Assembly: GCA_018669975.1 (NCBI GenBank)
Contig: JABHSK010000002.1
Span: forward strand, 62,001 to 126,000
Reading direction: 5' to 3'
DNA: 64,000 bases
DNA from: Candidatus Parcubacteria bacterium
GTDB taxonomy: Bacteria; Patescibacteria; ABY1; UBA1558; GWA2-36-10
Made by a program: the position numbers and the translations under genes. Below are positions 23,515 to 30,566 of the stretch, one piece after another. Under the pieces are notes generated by a model, which was not told the DNA's origin, ran no database searches, and saw only the letters and a program-made list of their open reading frames with translations. Within the stretch, counting starts at the first letter, position 1. Every line of letters begins with the position of its first letter.

Positions 23515-23883
23515 ATGGAATGCAAAAATTGTGGCCATAGCCACGACCCCTCAACCGCTAAGTTTTGTAGTGAATGTGCTACCGAATACACCCCGGAAGA
23601 CAAGCTGCCTTGGATTGGCGACTGCAAAGACCGCGGGGTATTCCGCATTACCTTTGCTGCAGTTGAAGGCGAATTCGATCATGATGATGCGGCTACTGAT
23701 GCTGCCAGACATTCCAATTGGAATGAAGATGATGAATTTCCCAATTTTACCCTGAAAAAGATTAGCAGTACCGTCACTGCCGCTACACACCCCTATATCT
23801 GCGGTGGCTGCGGTGACTACGTCTCCGAACACACCGATGGCAAATGCCAAGGTTGCGATGCCCAAGACTGGCAACTTCGCTAG
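23515..23883 (+). CDS. Double zinc-ribbon protein of unknown function
   Basis: 122 aa from ATG 23515, where AAGGGAG lies 8 nt upstream; the frame extends further 5' but only through the promoter. A zinc ribbon begins the protein (CKNCGHSHDPSTAKFCSEC) and another ends it (CGGCGDYVSEHTDGKCQGC). The acidic middle holds a DDAATDAARHSNWNEDDEF stretch. Zinc-ribbon pairs usually mediate protein or nucleic acid contacts. No closer family is recognised. Confidence 0.75.
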   Translation: MECKNCGHSHDPSTAKFCSECATEYTPEDKLPWIGDCKDRGVFRITFAAVEGEFDHDDAATDAARHSNWNEDDEFPNFTLKKISSTVTAATHPYICGGCGDYVSEHTDGKCQGCDAQDWQLR

Positions 23884-23899
23884 TGACAATGTCGGTATC

Positions 23900-23930
23900 G
23901 GCGAGGTCTACGGACCTCGCCTTTTTATTT
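23900..23930 (+). terminator. Intrinsic terminator of the 23515 gene
   Basis: GGCGAGGTC pairs with GACCTCGCC around TACG, then TTTTTATTTT. Confidence 0.9.
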
Positions 23931-23931
23931 T

Positions 23932-23961
23932 AAAATAAAAAGGCTCGACCTATGCCGAGCC
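23932..23961 (-). terminator. Intrinsic terminator of the oxidative-stress operon
   Basis: GGCTCG (23942-23947) pairs with CGAGCC (23956-23961); the minus-strand T run is at 23941-23932, back to back with the plus-strand terminator. Confidence 0.8.
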
Positions 23962-23975
23962 CTACAAAAAATATA

Positions 23976-24611
23976 TTATATTTTACCAACTAAATCTAAT
24001 CCTGGTTTAAGCGTATCTTCACCTGGCTCCCAATTAGCTGGGCAAACCTGATCACCATATTTATGAACAAATTGAGCGGCCTGTAGCTTACGAAGTAACT
24101 CTTTGCTACTACGGCCAATGCCATTGTCATGTACTTCCATAGTCTTAAGATGTCCTTCTGGATCGATAATAAAAGTACCACGCAAAGCAATACCTTCTTC
24201 CTCAATCAAAACTCCATACTTATTGCTAATCTCATGAGTAGGATCAGCTACCATAGGAAATTTAATTTTCTTAATAGTTTCACTATCATCATGCCAAGCT
24301 TTGTGCACAAAAGCTGTATCAGTAGAAACTGACAAAACTTCAGCATTTAATTTTTTGAGTTCTTCATAGCGATCAGCCATGTCACCCAACTCAGTTGGAC
24401 AAACAAAGGTGAAGTCTGCTGGGTAAAAAAATAGTATCACCCACTTACCTTTATAATCTTCCAATTTTATCTTCTTAACTTGATCCTCATAATAGGCCTC
24501 AGCTTCAAACTCTGGTGCTAATTGCCCTATCTCTGGCGTGCAGTTTAAAAACATATCGTCATCACAACAAGAGTCTCCACCACAACACATATTATCTTTT
24601 TTTTCTTCCAT
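23976..24611 (-). CDS. 2-Cys peroxiredoxin with Cys-rich N-terminal extension
   Basis: 211 aa, AhpC/Prx1 type. The peroxidatic cysteine is C71 in FTFVCPTE and the resolving cysteine C190 in QVCPANWEPG, so it is a typical 2-Cys enzyme that reduces peroxides as an obligate dimer. The first 24 residues add five cysteines (C9, C10, C15, C16, C24 in CCGGDSCC...C), which are not part of the family; they may bind metal or form disulfides. Last gene of the operon with SOD and rubrerythrin. Confidence 0.9.
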   Translation of the reverse strand: MEEKKDNMCCGGDSCCDDDMFLNCTPEIGQLAPEFEAEAYYEDQVKKIKLEDYKGKWVILFFYPADFTFVCPTELGDMADRYEELKKLNAEVLSVSTDTAFVHKAWHDDSETIKKIKFPMVADPTHEISNKYGVLIEEEGIALRGTFIIDPEGHLKTMEVHDNGIGRSSKELLRKLQAAQFVHKYGDQVCPANWEPGEDTLKPGLDLVGKI

Positions 24612-24642
24612 AATTTTATGTATTATTTTTTATTAAAATTAA

Positions 24643-25257
24643 TTATTTTGCTGCTTGATAAAATTCAGCTACTCTTGACCAATTGATCACCTGCCAAAAA
24701 TTATCTACAAATTCAGCTCGTTTATTCTGATATTTTAAATAATAGGAATGTTCCCAAACATCGATGCCTAAAATAGGCTTTTGTCCCAATGAATATGGAC
24801 TATCTTGATTACCAGTCTTACTGATTTGCAATTTACCATCAGCTACCACTAGCCAGGCCCAGCCTGAACCAAAAACTGTCATAGCAGCTTGAGTAAACTC
24901 TTCCTTGAATTTATCCCAATTGCCAAACGTTTTTTCAATATCAGCCAGTAAATCCCCTTCTGGTTTTACATTTTTATTATCTGGTCCCATAATCTGCCAA
25001 AAAAATCCATGATGGACATGTCCACCGCCATGGTTTCTAACAGCTAGCCTAATTTCCTCTGGCACACTGTCCAAATCTGCTAAAATTTCTTCGGCTGATT
25101 TCTTGTATAAATCTGGATACGCTTCCAGGGCTTTATTAAAGTTAGTTGTATAAGCAACATGATGCTTATCATGATGAATTATCATTGTCTCTTCATCAAT
25201 ATATGGCTCCAATGCATTATAATCATAAGGCAATGAAGGTGTTTCAAATTTTTTCAT
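24643..25257 (-). CDS. sod: Fe/Mn superoxide dismutase
   Basis: 204 aa, full length. Metal ligands are recognisable: HHDKHHVAYTTNFN (first His near 28), HHGFFWQIM (second His near 82), and DVWEHSYYLKYQNKR (Asp and His near 165-169). It converts superoxide to peroxide and oxygen; the peroxide can go to the neighbouring rubrerythrin and peroxiredoxin. Fe or Mn preference cannot be decided by eye. 11 nt after the rubrerythrin stop. Confidence 0.93.
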   Translation of the reverse strand: MKKFETPSLPYDYNALEPYIDEETMIIHHDKHHVAYTTNFNKALEAYPDLYKKSAEEILADLDSVPEEIRLAVRNHGGGHVHHGFFWQIMGPDNKNVKPEGDLLADIEKTFGNWDKFKEEFTQAAMTVFGSGWAWLVVADGKLQISKTGNQDSPYSLGQKPILGIDVWEHSYYLKYQNKRAEFVDNFWQVINWSRVAEFYQAAK

Positions 25258-25268
25258 GAATTTATTGA

Positions 25269-25853
25269 TTAATATTCTTCAGATTTAACCTGATAATAGG
25301 CTTGCGGATGATCACAAGACGGACATTCATCTGGCGGAGTCTCACCAACATGAATATAGCCACACTCGCGACACACCCAAACTGTTTGTTTTCCCTTTTT
25401 AAATAATGTTTTCTTTTTTAATTGCTCCAATAATTTTTTATAACGCTCTTCATGGTGTTCCTCAGCAATAGCTATTGATTCGAATCTCTTGGCAATGTCA
25501 TCCAAGTCTTCCTCCTTGGCTACCTTAGCAAATCCTGGATACATGTCTGTATATTCATAATTTTCACCATCAATAGCAGACTGTAAGTTCTCTTCTGTGT
25601 TACCGTAAATAGTCCCCGCCTTGGCCTCAACATACATCTCTGAAAAATCCTCGCCTAATTTTTCCTTGAGCTCTTGAATGTGCTCAAACAATCGTTTAGC
25701 ATGAACCTTTTCTTGCTCAGCTGTTTCTGCAAAAACAGCAGCAATCTGCTCATATCCTTCCTTTTTAGCAACCTTTGAATAATAGGCATACTTATTTCTA
25801 GCCTGTGACTCACCAATAAAAGCCTTTACTAAATTGTCTAATGTTTTTTTCAT
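25269..25853 (-). CDS. Rubrerythrin
   Basis: 194 aa: an N-terminal ferritin-like di-iron four-helix domain (ExxxR patterns such as ESQARNKYAYYS and AETAEQEKVHAKR; then AIAEEHHEERYKKL) and a C-terminal rubredoxin-like domain with CxxC pairs (WVCRECGYIHVG ... CPSCDHPQAYY). Rubrerythrins reduce hydrogen peroxide to water using rubredoxin or ferredoxin electrons, typical of anaerobes. Lies 6 nt downstream of the dehydrogenase gene. Confidence 0.92.
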   Translation of the reverse strand: MKKTLDNLVKAFIGESQARNKYAYYSKVAKKEGYEQIAAVFAETAEQEKVHAKRLFEHIQELKEKLGEDFSEMYVEAKAGTIYGNTEENLQSAIDGENYEYTDMYPGFAKVAKEEDLDDIAKRFESIAIAEEHHEERYKKLLEQLKKKTLFKKGKQTVWVCRECGYIHVGETPPDECPSCDHPQAYYQVKSEEY

Positions 25854-25859
25854 AATAAT

Positions 25860-26879
25860 TTATTTTACCTTATTTATATGTTTATTCTTTATAAAAGCTT
25901 TAATATTGTCAATTGTAGTATCAAGAATCCTCTGCAGTGCTTCATCAGAATTAAAAGCATTATGAGGCGTCACCAGCACACGAGGATCTTGGATCAACAG
26001 ATGACCCTGCAAAATGGTTTTCAAATCACAGCTTTTTTGAAAAGGTTTAGTTAGAAGCTCTTTTTCTTCTTTAATAAAACATTCCTCCTCTAAAACATCT
26101 AGACCTGCACAGGAAATAATTTTTTTATCTAACGCGGTAATTAAAGCTTGAGTTTCAACTAGGCCGCCACGTGCTGTATTAATTAAACAGGCTCCTTTTT
26201 TAATCAATTTAATATTACCTTTATTTATTAGGTGGTGAGTCTTTTTATTATATGGTGCATGTAGACTAATAACATCGGAGTTAGCTAGAAGTTTTTCCAA
26301 ACTTACATACTTAATACCCAACTGCTTAGCTAACTTAGCATCTTTTCGAGTATCGGCTACAATTACTTTCATTTCAAACCCTTTGGCCATTCTGGCTACA
26401 TGTTGACCGATGTGCCCCAAACCAACAATGCCTAAAGTTTTTCCCTTTAAATCAAAGCCCCGGACATCAGATAAATCAAAATCATAATTTTTCATCTTCT
26501 CTATTGACCTTGGTACATGTCGAGATAAGGACAGCATTAAAGCCATAGTATGCTCAGCTACGGTATTTTCTCCATAAAAAGGTACATTGCTAATTGGAAT
26601 TTTTTTAGATCGACAAGTTTCTAAATCAATATGATCAAAACCAGTAGACATGGTGGTAATAAACTTTAAATTTGATAACTGATCTATAATCTGTTTATCC
26701 ACTTGAGAATATATAAATACTGCCAATACATCTGAATTCTTTATCTTCGGCAGCATAGCTTTGGTCAGTGGCTTTGAAAAAAAGTTGAGGGATAAATTTT
26801 TAATATCACTTAATTTTTCTTCTAGATATTTTTGTTCCCACTTTTCTGTTTCCAAAAAACTTATATTTAACTTTGGCAT
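25860..26879 (-). CDS. D-2-hydroxyacid dehydrogenase (NAD-dependent)
   Basis: 339 aa. The NAD-binding motif is GLGHIGQHVARMAKG near residue 157; catalytic Arg is in LINTARGGLVE, Glu follows, and His is in VTPHNAFNSDEA. D-lactate dehydrogenase-like, though glycerate or phosphoglycerate activity is not excluded. It sits between a Fur-type regulator and rubrerythrin with short gaps, so it is probably co-expressed in the stress operon, perhaps for NADH re-oxidation. Confidence 0.87.
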   Translation of the reverse strand: MPKLNISFLETEKWEQKYLEEKLSDIKNLSLNFFSKPLTKAMLPKIKNSDVLAVFIYSQVDKQIIDQLSNLKFITTMSTGFDHIDLETCRSKKIPISNVPFYGENTVAEHTMALMLSLSRHVPRSIEKMKNYDFDLSDVRGFDLKGKTLGIVGLGHIGQHVARMAKGFEMKVIVADTRKDAKLAKQLGIKYVSLEKLLANSDVISLHAPYNKKTHHLINKGNIKLIKKGACLINTARGGLVETQALITALDKKIISCAGLDVLEEECFIKEEKELLTKPFQKSCDLKTILQGHLLIQDPRVLVTPHNAFNSDEALQRILDTTIDNIKAFIKNKHINKVK

Positions 26880-26892
26880 GGTTTTATATTAT

Positions 26893-27264
26893 TTAATATT
26901 TATTTTTACACTTGTTACAATCCCCAAAAAAATTAACCTGATAATTATTAATCTTACCTGCTTTAACATTTTTTGGGAAATTTATACTTTTATCAAAATT
27001 AGGCATATCAAAAACCTGTTTACAATCCTGGCAAATAAAATGTGTATGATGATCTAAATCTGCATCATAGTGACTGACGTCTGAAACAATCTCTTTAACT
27101 AGATTTTCCTGCGAAAAGTTCTTGAGAATTCTATAAACAGTAGCCTTACTAATAGTAGGCAATTTTTTTCTTATTGCTAAATAGACTTGATCAACAGACG
27201 GGTGTGTTTTAACACCTTGCAAATGATCTAAAATCACTTGTTTTTGTATAGTATTTCTTTGCAT
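26893..27264 (-). CDS. Fur-family regulator, PerR-like
   Basis: 123 aa: N-terminal winged helix (VDQVYLAIRKKLPTISKATVYRIL) and C-terminal metal domain with SHYDADLDHHTHFIC, a first CxxC (CQDC) and a second CxxC (CNKC) for structural zinc. Context with SOD, rubrerythrin and peroxiredoxin favours a PerR-type peroxide sensor over Fur. Its promoter region holds a 13-bp inverted repeat, so autoregulation and control of the whole operon are likely. Confidence 0.88.
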   Translation of the reverse strand: MQRNTIQKQVILDHLQGVKTHPSVDQVYLAIRKKLPTISKATVYRILKNFSQENLVKEIVSDVSHYDADLDHHTHFICQDCKQVFDMPNFDKSINFPKNVKAGKINNYQVNFFGDCNKCKNKY

Positions 27265-27268
27265 TATC

Positions 27269-27322
27269 CTTATTGATAATAATTCCTAATTACATTCTAT
27301 TATCAATAAGATATTTTGTCAA
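27269..27322 (-). promoter_or_regulatory. Promoter and operator of the oxidative-stress operon
   Basis: On the minus strand TTGACA (27322-27317), 17-nt spacer and TAGAAT (27299-27294). A perfect inverted repeat, CTTATTGATAATA (27269-27281) and TATTATCAATAAG (27298-27310), places one arm in the spacer/-10 and the other in the leader. The arms resemble Fur/PerR half-sites (TGATAAT). Confidence 0.7.
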
Positions 27323-27325
27323 TAC

Positions 27326-27352
27326 AAAAAGCCGCTCCCCTCTAGAACGGCT
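27326..27352 (-). terminator. Terminator after the 27370 gene
   Basis: AGCCG (27330-27334) pairs with CGGCT (27348-27352), T run on the minus strand. Confidence 0.65.
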
Positions 27353-27369
27353 AATTGATGATAAATATT

Positions 27370-27930
27370 TTATTCAAAAATTATTGGCACAGTTAACTCA
27401 TCAGCATTAGCTGGTAATCCAGATGGGTTGTCTTTTTTTAATACCAAAGTACCCTTACCCTCTGTTGGACCCTGATATTCTAGTTCTGCTTTAAATTCAA
27501 CAAAATCTTCTGTCATCCAATCTGATTGAGCGGTAGCTATGCCCTCGGCTATTACTTGCCCCTTATACAAAACAACTACTGGGAAATCTCCTTCAAAAAA
27601 CCAATACCCTCTAGCCTGCCCCTCTAATACCAATGGATTGCTAATACCTTGATTTGGTCGTGGTAAATCCAATCTAATTAAATCTTCCTTAGCCAAAGCA
27701 TTACCAATGTCCTCTGTAAACATACTACCATCCTCGGCCTGACATTTTCTAGGATAAGATTCCATCACAGCCAGCCCAGCAGATAAACAATCATCAAAGT
27801 CACTTATCACTGGCTTGTCTTTTTCATTCTCAATATACCTCTGTCCAAAAATAACACCATAAACTACAGCCGCTATTACTAAGATAATAACAAAAAATAT
27901 TTTTAAAAATCCTCTATTGTTCACTTTCAT
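27370..27930 (-). CDS. Membrane-anchored Gmad2 (Ig-like) domain protein
   Basis: 186 aa with one N-terminal membrane segment (about 8-28) and a C-terminal domain from about residue 85 that matches Gmad2: LPRPNQGISNPLVLEGQARG, YWFFEGDFPVVVLY, and WMTEDFVEFKAELEY. The domain is a beta-sandwich known from spore germination proteins and common on CPR surface proteins; its ligand is unknown. The middle holds two cysteines (FDDCLSAG, PRKCQAEDGS). Confidence 0.78.
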   Translation of the reverse strand: MKVNNRGFLKIFFVIILVIAAVVYGVIFGQRYIENEKDKPVISDFDDCLSAGLAVMESYPRKCQAEDGSMFTEDIGNALAKEDLIRLDLPRPNQGISNPLVLEGQARGYWFFEGDFPVVVLYKGQVIAEGIATAQSDWMTEDFVEFKAELEYQGPTEGKGTLVLKKDNPSGLPANADELTVPIIFE

Positions 27931-27999
27931 AATATCTAATTAATTATTATTTACTATAAGTACATTAAGGTTAACATCTTTAGACTATATGGCAAACCC

Positions 28000-28028
28000 T
28001 TGACACAATTTTTTATGCATGCTAACGT
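28000..28028 (+). promoter_or_regulatory. Probable promoter of the tandem RNA and lipoprotein unit
   Basis: TTGACA (28000-28005), 17-nt spacer, TAACGT (28023-28028; weaker -10). It would put the RNA elements in a leader of about 400 nt. Confidence 0.5.
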
Positions 28029-28052
28029 CAAATGTTTACAATTGAATATCTT

Positions 28053-28173
28053 TCAATGAAGCAATGAACGACTATCTATATTTGGACGCTTGGATAGTCG
28101 GGAGCTAGTAGCGTAACCGGCATTGAGTATTTTTATACTCTCACCAAAAACGCCTAGCCAAATGGTGTTTTTT
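28053..28173 (+). promoter_or_regulatory. Candidate riboswitch copy 1 (pseudoknot) with terminator
   Basis: P1 CAATG (28054-28058) with CATTG (28121-28125); P2 GACTATC (28070-28076) with GATAGTC (28093-28099), enclosing the 16-nt loop TATATTTGGACGCTTG. Loop ACGCT (28086-28090) can pair with AGCGT (28110-28114) to form a pseudoknot. A GAGTAT/ATACTC hairpin follows, then terminator AAAAACGCC/GGTGTTTTT (28146-28172). The loop and the downstream AGTAGCGTAACCGGCATTG are identical in copy 2 while the P2 stem differs but stays paired. No known class is recognised. Confidence 0.65.
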
Positions 28174-28207
28174 GTAAATAAAAGCCCTTTTTACAACACA
28201 AAATATT

Positions 28208-28334
28208 CGATGAGACAAAGAACTATAGTCTATATTTGGACGCTTGGATTATAGGGAGTCAGTAGCGTAACCGGCATTGTTTTTTGCTGTGTTTAAAATT
28301 GGCCAAAAACGTCTCAGATTAATGAGGCGTTTTT
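28208..28334 (+). promoter_or_regulatory. Candidate riboswitch copy 2 (pseudoknot) with terminator
   Basis: P1 CGATG (28208-28212) with CATTG (28275-28279, one G-U); P2 CTATAGTC (28223-28230) with GATTATAG (28247-28254, one G-U), with the same 16-nt loop at 28231-28246. Pseudoknot ACGCT (28240-28244) with AGCGT (28264-28268). Terminator AAAAACGTCTCA (28305-28316) pairs with TGAGGCGTTTTT (28323-28334). No separate promoter is evident between the copies. The nearest gene is the 28432 lipoprotein; the region 28335-28431 also holds a CTACCT/AGGTAG hairpin and AGGAGGT. Confidence 0.65.
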
Positions 28335-28431
28335 GTTTCTCATAAAATGCTTTAGTCAGTAAAGACCCAATAATATTCATGCTCTACCTGGATAACCTAG
28401 GTAGAAAACCATACCCTCAGGAGGTAAAATC

Positions 28432-29154
28432 ATGAAGCGTTTCTTTATCCTCACCCTAGTCCTCGTCACCAGCATCGTCTTTGTTGGTTGCGATCAGAGT
28501 GATCCGATCAGTGTGACTGTCCCTGACCTTGACGAAACTGGCCCGTCTATCACTGCTGACGAAGTTCATACTGAATTCCTGACTGAGCTTTATGCTAATC
28601 AGGATTTTGCCAAGATGAACAAGTCGGCTCAGTCCCATGATGCTACCAGGGCTGCCAATGATATTTTGGCTCGCTATGGCGAGGCTCCGATGACCGAAAA
28701 GCAGGTCGCTGATGCTATTGAAGAAGGTCGTCGTATGGCCAAGATGGATCCCGAAGCACTGATCGCTAGCATCCTTGATGCTGACGACCTTGTCTGGTGG
28801 CACCGCTTTGCTGATGAAGCTACCGCTCAGAATTGCCGCCAGATCTACACGGCTCACTGCCGTAGCTATGGTGCTCCCGTTGCTGGTAGCACTCTCGATA
28901 CCATGATTGGCGTGGCTATGTCTTCAGGTGAATTCTGGGGCGAATATCGCAAGAATGACATGCCTCGCTATCACAATCCCTATGTGCCCCAGCAGGGCGA
29001 AAAGGGTTGGAGAGGATTCTTCCGCTTTGTCGTGGCTGTGGCTGTTGACGGTGGCGCCGGTGCTGCTTCGGCTGCCGGTGGACCGATTGTTTCGGGTGTT
29101 GTTGGTGGTCTGGCCAGCACTGGTGCTGATCATATCATCTTTGGTGGTGACTGA
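28432..29154 (+). CDS. Lipoprotein with Gly/Ala-rich hydrophobic C-terminus
   Basis: 240 aa from an ATG with AGGAGGT 6 nt upstream. Lipobox VFVGC (Cys 20). The mature part is helical and acidic; two cysteines lie near residues 137 and 145. From about residue 197 there is a hydrophobic Gly/Ala stretch with repeated small residues (GGAGAASAAGGPIVSGVVGG), like glycine-zipper membrane segments. No family is recognised. The gene is less AT-rich than average and lies downstream of two candidate riboswitches. A bacteriocin-like role is conceivable from the C-terminus but unsupported otherwise. Confidence 0.7.
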   Translation: MKRFFILTLVLVTSIVFVGCDQSDPISVTVPDLDETGPSITADEVHTEFLTELYANQDFAKMNKSAQSHDATRAANDILARYGEAPMTEKQVADAIEEGRRMAKMDPEALIASILDADDLVWWHRFADEATAQNCRQIYTAHCRSYGAPVAGSTLDTMIGVAMSSGEFWGEYRKNDMPRYHNPYVPQQGEKGWRGFFRFVVAVAVDGGAGAASAAGGPIVSGVVGGLASTGADHIIFGGD

Positions 29155-29215
29155 AATTAGTATCACCAAAAAAACAACCCCCAAAACTACTAGTCACTTT
29201 CATTGGAGGTAAAAA

Positions 29216-29425
29216 ATGCCAAACCCTGTTCTTTACATCGTCTTTAGTGTTTTGGGTGCCACCATTGGGCACCTGATACTAAAGAAAGATAAAATTTCTA
29301 CTGGCCTGGGCATTGGCATAGGCCTATCGATTGGCTTTGCCATCACCCAAGCAAGTCTTTGGTATCTCTTAGGTGTTCCGACCTTCGGCTTCTTCCTGCT
29401 TCAACGCAGGAATAAAGCCAAGTAA
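29216..29425 (+). CDS. Small two-segment membrane protein downstream of the 28432 lipoprotein
   Basis: 69 aa, two or three hydrophobic segments (about 3-20, 28-45, 48-62) and a basic RRNKAK tail. TGGAGG stands 8 nt before the ATG. Same strand and composition as 28432, 61 nt apart, before a shared terminator, so the pair is probably one transcript under the tandem RNA element. Function unknown. Confidence 0.68.
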   Translation: MPNPVLYIVFSVLGATIGHLILKKDKISTGLGIGIGLSIGFAITQASLWYLLGVPTFGFFLLQRRNKAK

Positions 29426-29432
29426 CGAACAA

Positions 29433-29466
29433 CCCCATCCCGACAAAGGGATGGGGCTTTTTATTT
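29433..29466 (+). terminator. Terminator of the 28432-29216 unit
   Basis: CCCCATCCC pairs with GGGATGGGG around GACAAA, followed by a long T-rich run. Confidence 0.9.
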
Positions 29467-29484
29467 TTTATAATTTAAAAATAT

Positions 29485-30249
29485 TTAGTGACCATGCGGC
29501 ACAACCTGCACCACTAGATACATCAACGCCGCTCCTATTATCAGCCAAATAGAGTGTATTAGAATCTTCTTGGGATTTTCCTCATGGTGCAACTCTGGAA
29601 TCAAATCAGCTGTAGCTAGATAAATAAAATTTCCAGCCGCAAAAGCAACTACCAGTGGAATAATATGCGCAAAGTTATTACCAAAACCATAAAATAACAA
29701 AGCGCCCATTACAGCTACCAATGCTGTCAACAAATTATAAACAATAGCTTTAGCCTTTGATAGTCCAGCATAAAGTAAAACTCCAAAATCAGATATCTCC
29801 TGTGGTATTTCATGAAGCAACACAGCTACGGTTACTGTTAGGCCGGCATGAAAATCCAACATAAAAGCTGAAGCAATTAATGCACCGTCTACAAAATTAT
29901 GAATACCGTCACCAATCAAATTAATAACTGCTAATTTTTTCTTATTTTCAACAGATGGCTTCCCATGCTCCTCACAATGACAATGATGCCAGTGCACAAT
30001 CCTTTCCAAAAGAAAGAAAAATATTATACTAACTAATACCACCGTCAAAGTAATTCGTACGTCAAATTGACTTTCCTCTATAGCTTCTGGTAATAAATCT
30101 AGGAAAGCTACTGCCAATAGAGAGCCTGCCGCTAAGCTAATTAATGCCCTAAGAAAGCTACGTTTATTTTCTTTTTTAAATATTAACAACACGCCAATAA
30201 GGGATATTAGACTGACCAATAGTGTTGCTAAAATTATATTTATTAACAT
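29485..30249 (-). CDS. ZIP-family metal transporter
   Basis: 254 aa, eight membrane segments. The metal path motifs are HNFVDG (fourth segment) and HEIPQE (fifth segment), and a cytoplasmic His-rich loop HWHHCHCEEHG lies between segments 3 and 4. ZIP proteins import zinc, iron or manganese into the cytoplasm. No regulator adjoins it. The metallothionein-like and Fur-like genes elsewhere in the window concern metals too, but there is no physical link. Confidence 0.9.
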   Translation of the reverse strand: MLINIILATLLVSLISLIGVLLIFKKENKRSFLRALISLAAGSLLAVAFLDLLPEAIEESQFDVRITLTVVLVSIIFFFLLERIVHWHHCHCEEHGKPSVENKKKLAVINLIGDGIHNFVDGALIASAFMLDFHAGLTVTVAVLLHEIPQEISDFGVLLYAGLSKAKAIVYNLLTALVAVMGALLFYGFGNNFAHIIPLVVAFAAGNFIYLATADLIPELHHEENPKKILIHSIWLIIGAALMYLVVQVVPHGH

Positions 30250-30396
30250 AAATGGTTCTTTTTAATTATTCTGAAAAATAAAAACATTTCTATTATAACA
30301 GAGAACTACCAGACAAGGCTAGTTTTTTCAATTGACCAATATACAAAATATCATTATAATAAACATATATAATAATCAGCACTAAATTAAAAAACT

Positions 30397-30555
30397 ATGA
30401 CCGTTCATAAAAAGTTGATGAAGTCTTACAAGTGGTATCGTGCTTGGCATCAAAAACCTTGTTCAGGATATGTACATATTTCAATCCTGATGTTAGTTTT
30501 CTCCTACAATTTATATCTATTAGTAGAGATTTTTAAATACGCTCAAGAACTCTAA
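30397..30555 (+). CDS. Small membrane protein upstream of the pilin fusion
   Basis: 52 aa: a basic N-terminus (MTVHKKLMKSYKWYRAWHQK) and one hydrophobic segment (about 27-44). The stop is 11 nt before the start of the prepilin gene, so the two may be co-transcribed. No Shine-Dalgarno site; no family recognised. Kept because the reading frame has a membrane-protein pattern and close spacing. Confidence 0.45.
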   Translation: MTVHKKLMKSYKWYRAWHQKPCSGYVHISILMLVFSYNLYLLVEIFKYAQEL

Positions 30556-30566
30556 AATAAAAACAT

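Noticed and set aside
28053..28334. CRISPR array
   Set aside because: Two repeats only, with structured covarying arms and terminators; no repeat-spacer periodicity and no cas genes.
28456..29184. Minus-strand ORFs opposite the 28432 lipoprotein, and a 101-aa plus ORF within it
   Set aside because: Shadows of a gene with lipobox, Shine-Dalgarno and upstream RNA elements in the correct frame.
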